Below the pieces are notes generated by a model. It did not search any database and was not told where the DNA came from. It saw only the letters and a program-made list of their open reading frames with translations. A stretch of 64,000 bases of DNA, taken from Vibrio neptunius. GTDB lineage: Bacteria > Pseudomonadota > Gammaproteobacteria > Enterobacterales > Vibrionaceae. This document shows, in pieces, positions 19,874 through 33,005 of the stretch. The stretch covers positions 3,410,001 through 3,474,000 of the forward strand of contig CP079859.1 of NCBI GenBank assembly GCA_019339365.1. The letters run 5' to 3'. Every line of letters begins with the position of its first letter. Position 1 is the stretch's first letter. The position numbers were made by a program, and so were the translations under genes.

Positions 19874-20554
19874 ATGCCAGTAAATACAATTATGGGGTTA
19901 TTTGCAAAGTCCCCTATTAAGCCTTTGCAGCGCCACGTAGTGTGTGTCAACGAATGTTGTTCTCACCTTGTTAACTTTTTTGAAGTAAGTTCAAAGGGTG
20001 ACTGGGAGAAAGCTTCAGAAATTCGTGCACAGATTTCTCATCTTGAGAAAGAAGCTGACGTACTTAAGCGCGAAATTCGCCTTAAACTTCCTCGCGGTTT
20101 GTTTATGCCAGTAGATCGTAGCGACATGCTTGAACTACTGACTCAGCAAGACAAACTGGCAAACCTCGCAAAAGATATTGCTGGCCGTGTCTACGGTCGT
20201 CAATTGACTATCCCAGAGCCTCTCCAAGAAAACTTCATTGCGTATGTTAAACGTTGTCTCGACGCAGCGAATCAGGCGCAAAAAGTCATCAATGAGCTCG
20301 ATGAGTTATTGGAAACTGGATTTAAAGGCCGTGAAGTGACACTTGTGGCTGAAATGATCCATCAACTGGATGTGATTGAGGACGATACAGACGCGATGCA
20401 GATTCAGCTTCGTCAACAACTGATGGCGGTTGAAAACGATCTGAATCCGATCGATGTCATGTTCCTCTATAAGATTCTTGAATGGGTAGGTGGCATAGCT
20501 GATCAGGCGCAACGTGTTGGTGCGCGTCTTGAGCTAATGTTGTCTCGCTCATAA
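19874..20554 (+). CDS. DUF47/PhoU-like phosphate transport regulator
   Basis: A 226-residue all-helical cytosolic protein of the DUF47 (TIGR00153) family, distantly related to PhoU. It has repeated amphipathic helices and charged patches: LEKEADVLKREIRLKLPRG, LTQQDKLANLAKDIAGRV and IEDDTDAMQIQLRQQLMA. Members are regularly encoded beside Pit-type low-affinity phosphate transporters and are thought to modulate them. Here pit follows 130 bp downstream on the same strand. The start ATG at 19874 is supported by length; an in-frame ATG exists seven codons later. The biochemical role is not established from sequence. Confidence 0.88.
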   Translation: MPVNTIMGLFAKSPIKPLQRHVVCVNECCSHLVNFFEVSSKGDWEKASEIRAQISHLEKEADVLKREIRLKLPRGLFMPVDRSDMLELLTQQDKLANLAKDIAGRVYGRQLTIPEPLQENFIAYVKRCLDAANQAQKVINELDELLETGFKGREVTLVAEMIHQLDVIEDDTDAMQIQLRQQLMAVENDLNPIDVMFLYKILEWVGGIADQAQRVGARLELMLSRS

Positions 20555-20684
20555 ATAAATAAGTTAACCAAATAACGAAGAGCATCTTAATAGCACTCCC
20601 CTTATAGGCGTAAAATAATGAAACGCTGAAGGGGTTTTGTCGTGCCTAATTTGCTCCGCTTGTTATCAACAACTAGGTATTACG

Positions 20685-21944
20685 ATGGATATCCTTGCGA
20701 ACTACGGCACTGTCCTGATTATTATTGCAGCAGTTTTTGGCTTTATGATGGCGATTGGTATTGGCGCGAATGATGTAGCCAATGCGATGGGTACATCAGT
20801 GGGTTCTAAAGCGCTGACTGTAAAACAAGCGATCATTATCGCGATGATTTTTGAATTTGCAGGGGCATACCTTGCAGGCGGTGAGGTCACTGACACCATC
20901 CGTAAAGGCGTCATCGAAACGTCACTCTTTGCCAGTCAACCGGACGTACTTGTCTTCGGCATGATGTCAGCGCTACTTGCAGCTGGTACTTGGCTTCTTC
21001 TCGCTTCTTATATGGGCTGGCCCGTTTCGACCACTCACTCAATCATTGGTGCCATCATTGGTTTCGCCTGTGTCTCTGTAGGTACAGAAGCGGTTGATTG
21101 GGGCTCAGTCAAAGGCATAGTCGGTAGCTGGATTATTACTCCGGTCATCTCAGGTTTCTTTGCCTATGTCATTTTCGTTAGCGCCCAACGCCTCATTTTT
21201 GATACAGAGAAGCCACTCTTCAACGCAAAACGGTTTGTACCTGTCTACATGTTCATCACTACGATGGTGATTGCACTGGTTACCATCAAGAAAGGCCTAA
21301 AGCATGTTGGCCTCCACCTTTCTGATGGTGAAGCGTGGGTATGTGCAGCGGCAGTATCTGCCTTAGTCATGGCTGGAGGCTACTTCTACATCCAGAAGAA
21401 ATTCTCAAGCCGAGAAGACGATCACGGCTTTGCAGGCGTAGAAGGCATCTTCAGCGTACTTATGGTTATCACTGCGTGTGCAATGGCATTCGCCCACGGT
21501 TCAAACGACGTTGCTAACGCTATCGGTCCTTTGTCTGCGGTAGTTTCTACAATTGAGCACATGGGTGAAATCACAACTAAGAGCGCTATCGCTTGGTGGA
21601 TTCTACCTCTTGGTGGTTTGGGTATCGTTGTCGGTCTGGCAACGCTTGGTCACAAAGTCATGGCGACAGTTGGTACTGGTATTACTGAACTAACTCCGAG
21701 CCGTGGCTTTGCCGCTCAGCTAGCAACAGCATGTACCGTTGTACTGGCCTCTGGTACTGGATTGCCAATATCTACCACTCAAACGCTAGTTGGTGCGGTT
21801 CTGGGTGTCGGCTTTGCTCGCGGTATTGCTGCACTCAACCTAGGTGTAGTGCGTAACATCGTTGCATCATGGATTGTAACTTTGCCAGCTGGTGCACTCT
21901 TAGCGGTTGTGTTCTTCTACGCAATTCAAGCTATGTTCATCTGA
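20685..21944 (+). CDS. pit: Inorganic phosphate transporter, PiT family
   Basis: A 419-residue integral membrane protein of the PiT/PHO4 family. It carries the duplicated family signature: MAIGIGANDVANAMGTSVGS near the N-terminus and AFAHGSNDVANAIGP in the second half. About ten membrane helices are visible, split by a hydrophilic loop (IQKKFSSREDDHGF). It takes up phosphate (probably as metal-phosphate) with a cation gradient. I use the ATG at 20685, since the start at 20637 adds a cysteine-rich stretch not expected in the family. It forms a pair with the DUF47 gene, followed by a strong terminator. Confidence 0.94.
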   Translation: MDILANYGTVLIIIAAVFGFMMAIGIGANDVANAMGTSVGSKALTVKQAIIIAMIFEFAGAYLAGGEVTDTIRKGVIETSLFASQPDVLVFGMMSALLAAGTWLLLASYMGWPVSTTHSIIGAIIGFACVSVGTEAVDWGSVKGIVGSWIITPVISGFFAYVIFVSAQRLIFDTEKPLFNAKRFVPVYMFITTMVIALVTIKKGLKHVGLHLSDGEAWVCAAAVSALVMAGGYFYIQKKFSSREDDHGFAGVEGIFSVLMVITACAMAFAHGSNDVANAIGPLSAVVSTIEHMGEITTKSAIAWWILPLGGLGIVVGLATLGHKVMATVGTGITELTPSRGFAAQLATACTVVLASGTGLPISTTQTLVGAVLGVGFARGIAALNLGVVRNIVASWIVTLPAGALLAVVFFYAIQAMFI

Positions 21945-21997
21945 TAAGCAAGTCAATGACGTGTTAACTCACTGTCATTATTGACTCAAATCCACAG

Positions 21998-22024
21998 AAA
22001 GGGAGGCTAAGCCTCCCTTCTTTG
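21998..22024 (+). terminator. pit terminator
   Basis: GGGAGGC-TAA-GCCTCCC forms a perfect stem followed by TTCTTTGTT, about 55 bp past the pit stop. Confidence 0.75.
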
Positions 22025-22098
22025 TTGCAGTGACTGGGGAAACTACTTACTATTTGGCATTAGCAAGTTATAGACACAAGACTGTTAAAGGATTTACC

Positions 22099-22711
22099 GT
22101 GAAAAAACTGGTTTGCTTCGTTCTAGCATCAATGCTCGCTGTTCCAGCAGCAATGGCTCAAGATCGATACATTTCTGATAAGCTATTTACCTACATGCAC
22201 TCTGGTCCTAGCAACCAATTCCGCATCATCGGCAGTGTCGATGCCGGTGACAAAGTGAAGCAACTTTCGACTGATCGCGATACCGGTTACACCCAGATAG
22301 AAGATGCCAAAGGTCGCAAGGGCTGGGTAGAGAGCCGTTTCGTCACAAGACAAGAAAGTATGGCGCTTCGTTTGCCTAAACTAGAAAAAAGAACTGGCCG
22401 ATGTTAAGGGCAAACTTGCGAATGCACGCTCTAGCGCGGACCAGGAAAAAGCAGGGTTGGCAGATTCACTGGAAAACCGCAATCGTCAAATTGCTGATCT
22501 CGAGAAGAGCTATGGTGAAATCAGTCAACAACTGACAGCTTCGCAGGAAGAAGTCCGTAACCTACGTGCCAAACTGGACACTCAGAAAGATGATTTATTA
22601 CTGAAGTACTTTATGTACGGCGGTGGCGTAGCGGGTATTGGACTGCTGTTTGGCCTGATCTTGCCGCACATTGTTCCACGCAAAAAGCGCTCTCCATCTG
22701 GCTGGGCCTAA
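22099..22711 (+). pseudogene. ygiM: SH3-domain membrane protein YgiM, frameshifted
   Basis: A TIGR04211-type protein: signal peptide (about 1-20, ending AMA), a bacterial SH3 domain (YMHSGPSNQFRIIGSVDAGD to GWVESRFV), a coiled coil, and a C-terminal membrane helix (YGGGVAGIGLLFGLILPHIV). A run of six A at 22385-22390 throws the frame: the first part stops at 22407. With five A the coiled coil continues as LEKELADVKGKLANARS into the downstream part ending at 22711, giving 203 residues, the usual size. The GTG start at 22099 has AAAGGA upstream. It is probably a base-calling error, though a real poly-A slippage mutation is possible. Confidence 0.85.
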
Positions 22712-22722
22712 ATACAGAATAT

Positions 22723-22749
22723 AAAAAAGGTCGCTCTGGCGACCTTTTT
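22723..22749. terminator. Bidirectional terminator between ygiM and gspB
   Basis: GGTCGC and GCGACC form a stem flanked by A6 on the left and T5 on the right, serving the convergent ygiM and gspB genes. Confidence 0.85.
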
Positions 22750-22750
22750 A

Positions 22751-23527
22751 TTATCCTTTCCAATCATATAAAGCTGGCACTTCAATCACCGAGCCTTTAA
22801 ATGAAATCGCACTGCGCTGCGGTTCGATATGCTGCAGTTGAATGTCATTACTGATCCAGTCACCTTCGCGATACTCGATGCCATTAACTTTCACCCAACG
22901 TTTATCAGGATTGCTTGAGTAAACATGGGTCTGGAAATTCATTGGCGGTAACTTTCCTTGCCACTGGCGACTGTGTACCGCAAGATCGGACGCCTTGCTG
23001 TCATCATACTTCGGCTCAGGGGTTGTACTTGATTCCAGAGCCGATTCAACCCGCATGGCAAGCTCAGGCGATAAACCTGATAAATCCAAGCCATCTAGTA
23101 GCGTATTGTTTTCTGACTTAGGAGTATGCTGAACACTCGGTTTTACAGGTACCTGTGGTTGAGCCTTGGGAGTTTGATCTTGTTGACCTACCAGTTCTAT
23201 ACGATCAGTATCGGTCTTAGCATATTCATAAGTTTCGCGAAGGCCACTAAATGACGGATAAAGCAAAGTTTGATACGCAAACGGGACTTCTAGCACTTGA
23301 GGTTTCGCTTGATGACTTGCTTGCCATTCCACTCGTTGATCGAGGTAGCTCTGGTATGTGCTTAGGGCTCCCGTTACCAACGCAGGGGCTACAACAACCG
23401 TAGCTAATAACCAGCCTGATACAGTCCGTCGAGATCGAGGATCATTGACCGACTGGTAAAGATTCATATTGCTAAACGTCTGATGGTGTTGCTCTGAGTG
23501 TTCTAAAGCCTGCAGTACTTTTGACAT
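22751..23527 (-). CDS. gspB: Type II secretion accessory protein GspB
   Basis: A 258-residue inner-membrane protein with a short cytoplasmic N-terminus, one membrane helix (about 38-58, WLLATVVVAPALVTGALS) and a periplasmic part. A linker rich in Pro and Gln (about 120-145) leads to the conserved C-terminal GspB domain (about 195-258: KRWVKVNGIEYREGDWI, ending SVIEVPALYDWKG). In Aeromonas and Vibrio, ExeB/GspB works with ExeA/GspA to pass the type II secretin assembly through peptidoglycan. gspA precedes it, the two genes sharing one base at the stop/start junction. Confidence 0.88.
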   Translation of the reverse strand: MSKVLQALEHSEQHHQTFSNMNLYQSVNDPRSRRTVSGWLLATVVVAPALVTGALSTYQSYLDQRVEWQASHQAKPQVLEVPFAYQTLLYPSFSGLRETYEYAKTDTDRIELVGQQDQTPKAQPQVPVKPSVQHTPKSENNTLLDGLDLSGLSPELAMRVESALESSTTPEPKYDDSKASDLAVHSRQWQGKLPPMNFQTHVYSSNPDKRWVKVNGIEYREGDWISNDIQLQHIEPQRSAISFKGSVIEVPALYDWKG

Positions 23528-25134
23528 TATGCTTTCTCCTCTGAGGCCGTTAACGAAGGGGCATGCTCTTGAGAGAGCTTTTCAAGACGCTCCAAGGTTC
23601 TTCGCCCTGCAATGCCATCAACATGGAGACCCTGCCATTGTTGGAACAGTTCAACCTTGCGTTTGAGCTCATGATCATAAGCATCGGACTCCCCTTCCGA
23701 CTCACCCAGAACTTTAGATAGACGTTCATCTAATTCAGCGATTGCTCGTCCTGACATATTAGGTTTAAGAGTCTGATGCCAGTAACTTTGCCAGATCTGG
23801 TGATATTGCCCCTGCCAGAGCTCTTTGAGTTTGGTGATAGGCAATTCGATTCGCTCCATTCCTAACAATAGCTGAGCCGAATTCGGTGTGAGTTTATATA
23901 GCACAGCATAACTTTGCAGGCCGTCTTTGCTGAGGGACAAGAGTACGGGAACATCCCCTTGCCTGAGCGTATTTAACGTGCCTCGTGATTGAGTACAGCG
24001 AAACACACTTTGATCACTTTGCTGACAAAGACGCTCAGCGACAGATGGATTAAAACCCCATACATGGTAAAGCTGCGCAATACCCTGCTGAAAATCCGTT
24101 GCACGAGCAAGAGAGGACTGTAGTTCAACAGGGAAGACTTCCTTTTCTAACACTTCAACATCTGACACTGGATACGCTTCACTCAGGTACGATTCAATTG
24201 ACGCATTCAGAAACCTAGGAGTCAACCAATAACTACCGACAGCGAATATTGCCCCAACGGCAGCAGCGATAGTCAGAGGAGAACGGCGTGGCAATGAAGG
24301 CGTAGATAGAACCGATTGATATGAGGTTTGAAAACTCATCACCTCTTCACAAGCCGCTTCGACACTAGAATGACTTGGTACCGTTTCACCAATACTATAC
24401 GCTCGTTTCAAAGCAGCATCACAAATCAGATTAATCAGGCGTGGTATGCCCAGCGACTGATGTGCAATATGTTTGAGTGACTTAGCAGAGAACAAACTCA
24501 CTTCACCACCCGCCAACTCAAGACGATACTGAATATAATTAGCGGTTTCTTTGCTATCCAATGGTAATAGGTGGTATCGCCCCGTAATACGCTGCGCTAG
24601 CTGGCGTAATTGAGGCATCTGCAATTTCTGCTGCAATTCTGGTTGGCCAACGAGTAGCACTTTGAGTAGCTTCTGGTTGTCCGTTTCAAGATTGGTCAAT
24701 AAGCGCAACTGTTCTAGCACTTCAGCGGACAAATGCTGTGCTTCATCAATCACCAGCAAAGTCTGAATACCGTTCGCATATGTACTGAGCAAAAATTCAT
24801 GAATCTTCTGATTCAGTTGTTTGAGCGTTGCGCCAGATTGATACTCAATAGAAAATTCATCGCAGATTGCTTCAAGCAATTCTATGCTTGAAAAGGTAGG
24901 GTTGAGGATTAAACCGGGCTGAGTATCCGTGCCGAGTGATTTCAGCAATGCACGTGCAACGGTTGTCTTACCTGTTCCCACTTCACCAGACAGCATCGCA
25001 AAGCCCCCACCCTCGCCAAGGCCCGCTTGTAGGCGAAACAGCGCTTCTTTATGCCTTTGGCTTTGGAACAGGAAACGAGAATTCGGCACAATCGAAAACG
25101 GCAGCTCTGTGAATCCAAAATGTTGTTTATACAT
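23527..25134 (-). CDS. gspA: Type II secretion ATPase GspA (ExeA-like)
   Basis: A 535-residue membrane ATPase. The N-terminal AAA+ domain (about 1-270) has Walker A GEVGTGKTT, Walker B LLVIDEAQHLS and a sensor region. One membrane helix (about 283-300, LTIAAAVGAIFAVGSYWL) separates it from a periplasmic part ending in a peptidoglycan-binding domain (QQWQGLHVDGIAGRRTLERL). ExeA uses ATP and peptidoglycan binding to help GspD assembly. The frame opens at 25194, but MYKQHFGF at 25134 is the conserved ExeA N-terminus, so I start there. It is divergent from cca across 90 bp and cotranscribed with gspB. Confidence 0.9.
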   Translation of the reverse strand: MYKQHFGFTELPFSIVPNSRFLFQSQRHKEALFRLQAGLGEGGGFAMLSGEVGTGKTTVARALLKSLGTDTQPGLILNPTFSSIELLEAICDEFSIEYQSGATLKQLNQKIHEFLLSTYANGIQTLLVIDEAQHLSAEVLEQLRLLTNLETDNQKLLKVLLVGQPELQQKLQMPQLRQLAQRITGRYHLLPLDSKETANYIQYRLELAGGEVSLFSAKSLKHIAHQSLGIPRLINLICDAALKRAYSIGETVPSHSSVEAACEEVMSFQTSYQSVLSTPSLPRRSPLTIAAAVGAIFAVGSYWLTPRFLNASIESYLSEAYPVSDVEVLEKEVFPVELQSSLARATDFQQGIAQLYHVWGFNPSVAERLCQQSDQSVFRCTQSRGTLNTLRQGDVPVLLSLSKDGLQSYAVLYKLTPNSAQLLLGMERIELPITKLKELWQGQYHQIWQSYWHQTLKPNMSGRAIAELDERLSKVLGESEGESDAYDHELKRKVELFQQWQGLHVDGIAGRRTLERLEKLSQEHAPSLTASEEKA

Positions 25135-25224
25135 ACTTCTCGTCTCTGGGAATTTACCGATAAGAAAAGTACCATTGCTGGCATAAATAGCCAATTCTAA
25201 AATCCGAATTTAAGAGAGACATCT

Positions 25225-26436
25225 GTGCAAATATTTCTGGTTGGTGGTGCAGTCCGCGATAAACTGCTGAAAATCGACGTTTACGACCAAGACTGGGTAG
25301 TAGTTGGCGCATCGCCTCAGCTTTTGCTCGAACAAGGATTTGTCGCTGTTGGAAAGGACTTCCCCGTGTTCCTGCACCCAAAAACCAAGCAAGAGCATGC
25401 CCTAGCAAGAACCGAACGCAAAACAGGTTCGGGCTACAAAGGCTTTGATTGTTATTTTGCTCCTGATGTCACCCTTGAAGAAGACTTAATCCGCCGAGAT
25501 CTGACCATCAATGCAATGGCAGAAGATAAGCAAGGTCGGATTATCGACCCTTACGGCGGCCAAAAAGATCTCAATGATCGCGTTCTTCGCCACGTTTCAG
25601 GTGCTTTTACAGAAGATCCTCTTCGCGTACTCAGAGTCGCACGTTTCGCGGCGAAACTACATCACCTTGGTTTTACTATCGCCCCAGAAACTCAACAGTT
25701 AATGGCTCAGATTGTCGAGTCTGGAGAACTTGCGCATTTAACAGCTGAGCGTGTGTGGCAGGAATGGCACAAATCGCTCTCAACCCAAGATCCGCAGGTT
25801 TTTCTATCGGTGCTACGCGACTGCGGTGCCCTCAAAGTGATTCTTCCTGAACTGGATCGCTTGTTTGGTGTACCTCAACCAGAAAAATGGCACCCGGAAA
25901 TCGATACAGGTATTCATAACCTTTTAGTGGCGAAACAGGCTGCTTTGCTTAGCCCATCAACCAAAGTGCGCTTTGCTGCTCAGATGCATGACTTAGGCAA
26001 AGGCGTGACACCAAAGGATGAATGGCCAAGTCATAAAATGCACTGTCATACAGGGCTGAAGCTGATTAAATCGCTGTGTGAACGTGTCAGAGTCCCTAAT
26101 GAATATCGTGACCTCGCATTGATGGTCTGTGAGCAACACTCCAATATTCATCGAGCTGCAGAACTTCGCCCAGAAACCAAGCTCAAGGTTCTGAGCAAGT
26201 TTGATGTTTGGCGTAAACCAGAGCGCTTAGAAGACATTCTGATTTGTTGTATGGCTGATAGTCGTGGACGCACTGGGTTTGAAGATATCGACTACCCGCA
26301 AAAAGCCATTTTTGAGCAAGCCTATCAAGCCGCACTTTCCGTCAACGTGCAAGACATTATTAAAGATGGGTTTAAGGGTGCGGGAATAAAAGAAGAAATG
26401 GAAAAGCGCAGAGTCGAGGCGATTCGAAGCGCTTAA
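25225..26436 (+). CDS. cca: Multifunctional CCA protein (CCA-adding enzyme)
   Basis: Adds or repairs the 3' CCA of tRNAs without a nucleic acid template. The 403-residue protein begins with the class II signature FLVGGAVRD; a catalytic Asp pair follows in VYDQDWVVVG, then RRDLTINAMA and the nucleotide-specifying EDPLRVLR. A C-terminal HD domain (QMHDLGKG) indicates the bifunctional type with phosphatase or phosphodiesterase activity. The start is GTG at 25225 with TAAGAGAG upstream. Downstream lies repeat DNA and an insertion sequence, which do not disturb the coding region. Confidence 0.96.
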   Translation: MQIFLVGGAVRDKLLKIDVYDQDWVVVGASPQLLLEQGFVAVGKDFPVFLHPKTKQEHALARTERKTGSGYKGFDCYFAPDVTLEEDLIRRDLTINAMAEDKQGRIIDPYGGQKDLNDRVLRHVSGAFTEDPLRVLRVARFAAKLHHLGFTIAPETQQLMAQIVESGELAHLTAERVWQEWHKSLSTQDPQVFLSVLRDCGALKVILPELDRLFGVPQPEKWHPEIDTGIHNLLVAKQAALLSPSTKVRFAAQMHDLGKGVTPKDEWPSHKMHCHTGLKLIKSLCERVRVPNEYRDLALMVCEQHSNIHRAAELRPETKLKVLSKFDVWRKPERLEDILICCMADSRGRTGFEDIDYPQKAIFEQAYQAALSVNVQDIIKDGFKGAGIKEEMEKRRVEAIRSA

Positions 26437-26437
26437 G

Positions 26438-26468
26438 GAGATGCCCTGCTCCTTCCTTCGTCAATCTA
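26438..26468. repeat. Right half of a degenerate 103-bp repeat
   Basis: GAGATGCCCTGCTCCTTCCT and the next few bases match the right arm of the copy at 131-233, but no left arm precedes it because the cca gene does. It is a truncated relic at the edge of the repeat cluster. Confidence 0.6.
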
Positions 26469-26495
26469 AACTTATATTGTCATCCTCTGTAGTGG

Positions 26496-27655
<1,160 letters not shown>

Positions 27656-28651
27656 TGAACACCTCATGTATGGTGGAGACTTTACCACCTAATTTGGTGT
27701 CCGGGATCATTAAACCACTACACTCAAGAGTGAGGAACGAGCGAGTTAGGGATCTCTTGAAGCGAGCCGAAAGTTTTAGGAGATTACTTACTCTCTCCTG
27801 CGTCGTTCTATGGAATGACACGAAATCCAAACCCGTCATCCTCAAGAGTGAGGAACGAATGAGTTAGGGTTCTCTTGAAGCGAGCCGAAAGTTTTAGGAG
27901 ATTCCTTACTCTCTCCTGCGTCGTTCTATGGAATGACACGAAATCCAAACCCGTAATCCTCAAGAGTGAGGAACGAATGAGTTGGGGCTCTCATAAAGCG
28001 ATACGCATGCCTTAAGAGATTCCTTACTCTCTCCTGCGTCGTTCTATGGAATGACACGAAATCCAAACCTGTCATCCTCAAGAGTGAGGAACGAATGAGT
28101 TGGGGCTCTCATAAAGCGATACGCATGCCTTAAGAGATTCCTTACTCTCTCCTGCGTCGTTCTATGGAATGACACGAAATCCAAACCCGTCATCCTCAAG
28201 AGTGAGGAACGAGCGAGTTGGGGCTCTCATAAAGCGATACGCATGCCTTAAGAGATTCCTTACTCTCTCCTGCGTCGTTCTATGGAATGACACGAAATCC
28301 AAACCCGTCATCCTCAAGAGTGAGGAACGAATGAGTTAGGGTTCTCTTGAAGCGAGCCGAAAGTTTTAGGAGATTCCTTACTCTCTCCTACGTCGATCTA
28401 AGGAATGACACGAAATCCAAACCCGTCATCCTCAAGAGTGAGGAACGAATGAGTTGGGGCTCTCATAAAGCGATACGCATGCCTTAAGAGATTCCTTACT
28501 CTCTCATGCGTCGCTCTATGGAATGACACGAAATCCAAACCCGTCATCCTCAAGAGTGAGGAACGAACGAGTTGGGGATCTCATAAAGCGATACGCATGC
28601 CTTAAGGGATTCCTTACTCTCTCCTGCGTCGATCTATGGAATGACAAATAC

Positions 28652-28683
28652 AAAAACGCCCCCGAGATCGGAGGCGTTTTTTA
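28652..28683 (-). terminator. eno terminator
   Basis: AAAACGCC(CCC)GAG-ATC-GGAGGCGTTTT forms a strong, nearly perfect stem with A and T flanks, 30 bp past the eno stop on the minus strand. It could stop transcription from both sides. Confidence 0.8.
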
Positions 28684-28713
28684 AAGATTTCAGCCAATAA
28701 TTCAAACTATAAA

Positions 28714-31803
<3,090 letters not shown>

Positions 31804-31893
31804 TTATCGCCACAACGTGAAATCTATCACACTGCTATTTTTTATTTTTTGCTTCAAATCAAATTCAAGCAGCTCGACACACTGGGTTTATTG

Positions 31894-32688
31894 TTACGAT
31901 TCTCGACGTTTCACCTCATCCCACATGCTATCGAGTTGCTCTAAGTCGAAATCTGTCAACTGCTTACTTTGTTCAGCCACCATCTTCTCAACCCCTTTAA
32001 ATCGCCGAGAGAATTTGAGATTTGCTTTGCTTAATGCCGATTCAGGATTTTGCCCAAGATGCCGACTTAAGTTCACGACTGCAAACAACAAATCCCCCAG
32101 CTCAAGTTCCACTTTTTCGTCATCAGGGGACACCTGAAGAGCCTCATCCATGACTTCATCAACCTCTTCGCGTACCTTGTCGACAACCGGACCTAGCGAA
32201 TCCCAATCAAAGCCAAATTTGGCACATTTTTTCTGTATTTTTGTAGCACGAGAAAGTGCAGGTAGTGAAGCTGGTACTGAGTCTAGAATACTTTGTTCAG
32301 ATTTGCCTAATTTGGCCTTCTCTTTGGCTTTTTCTGCTTCCCAATTAGCATTTATTTGCTCGTCATTCTCAAACTTAGTATCAGAGAATACATGAGGATG
32401 ACGGCGAGTCAGCTTCTCATTGACCGTATCTACAACATCGACGAATTCAAATAACCCCTGCTCTTTCGCCAACTGGCTGTAAAAGATAACCTGAAACAAC
32501 AAATCCCCGAGTTCTTCCTGCAGATTCGGCCAATCACGATTATGAATGGCATCCACCACTTCATACGTTTCCTCAATTGTATGCGGAACAATCGTGTCAA
32601 AGCTCTGTTTTAAATCCCACGGGCAACCATTCTCGGGGTCACGAAGCCGTGCCATAATCTGTTCTAACTGTTGAATCGGATGACTCAT
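31894..32688 (-). CDS. mazG: Nucleoside triphosphate pyrophosphohydrolase MazG
   Basis: A cytosolic all-alpha NTP pyrophosphatase that clears non-canonical NTPs and, in E. coli, affects ppGpp levels. 264 residues, like E. coli MazG (263). It has two MazG domains: N-terminal, with [12 protein letters not shown] and the metal-binding [12 protein letters not shown]; and C-terminal, with the second EExxD/ExxD motif in [19 protein letters not shown]. It sits downstream of relA with two intergenic repeats between. Confidence 0.95.
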   Translation of the reverse strand: MSHPIQQLEQIMARLRDPENGCPWDLKQSFDTIVPHTIEETYEVVDAIHNRDWPNLQEELGDLLFQVIFYSQLAKEQGLFEFVDVVDTVNEKLTRRHPHVFSDTKFENDEQINANWEAEKAKEKAKLGKSEQSILDSVPASLPALSRATKIQKKCAKFGFDWDSLGPVVDKVREEVDEVMDEALQVSPDDEKVELELGDLLFAVVNLSRHLGQNPESALSKANLKFSRRFKGVEKMVAEQSKQLTDFDLEQLDSMWDEVKRRES

Positions 32689-32763
32689 TTTCTCTGTTCC
32701 TTTAAACCTATCTATCTAAAGAAAAAGGTGAGCGGTACAACCACTCACCTTTAATTGTTATCT

Positions 32764-32849
32764 ATCATCCTCAAGAGTGAAACGAATTGAGATCTCTAAT
32801 TACTTTAAGAGATTCCCTATCGCGTTCGTCCCTCACTGTAGGGAATGAC
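32764..32849. repeat. Shortened, degenerate copy of the 103-bp repeat
   Basis: ATCATCCTCAAGAGTGA at the left end and GGGAATGAC at the right end match the 103-bp family, with GAGATTCCCTAT inside. It spans only 86 bp and is internally deleted. The region 32689-33005 contains this and the ERIC-like element, and no gene. Confidence 0.7.
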
Positions 32850-32888
32850 CGCATTCATTTTTACTTTCACTAAGTAATTGTTACTCTA

Positions 32889-33003
32889 ACAAGGCAACAA
32901 GTTTTCGCGACTCCTGAGCATAGCTCGCCTATGTGATGAGCCTGGGCCGGCATTCCGGAGTAAGCGCAGGCAACAACGCTATCAGCTTCAAGTATGACGA
33001 GAA
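32889..33003. repeat. ERIC-like palindromic repeat next to the relA stop
   Basis: About 115 bp with internal stems CATAG-CTCGC-CTATG and CCGG-CATT-CCGG and outer arms ACTCC and GGAGT. One end reads CTTCAAGTATGACGAG, which resembles the terminal sequence of enterobacterial ERIC elements. It begins 2 bp beyond the relA stop codon. A diverged colinear copy lies next to the lepB stop (43186-43298). Confidence 0.65.
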
Positions 33004-33005
33004 TT

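Noticed and set aside
27723..28645. Possible CRISPR array
   Set aside because: Repeats are 103 bp and the 15-base spacers are identical, with no cas genes nearby. CRISPR needs short repeats and variable spacers.
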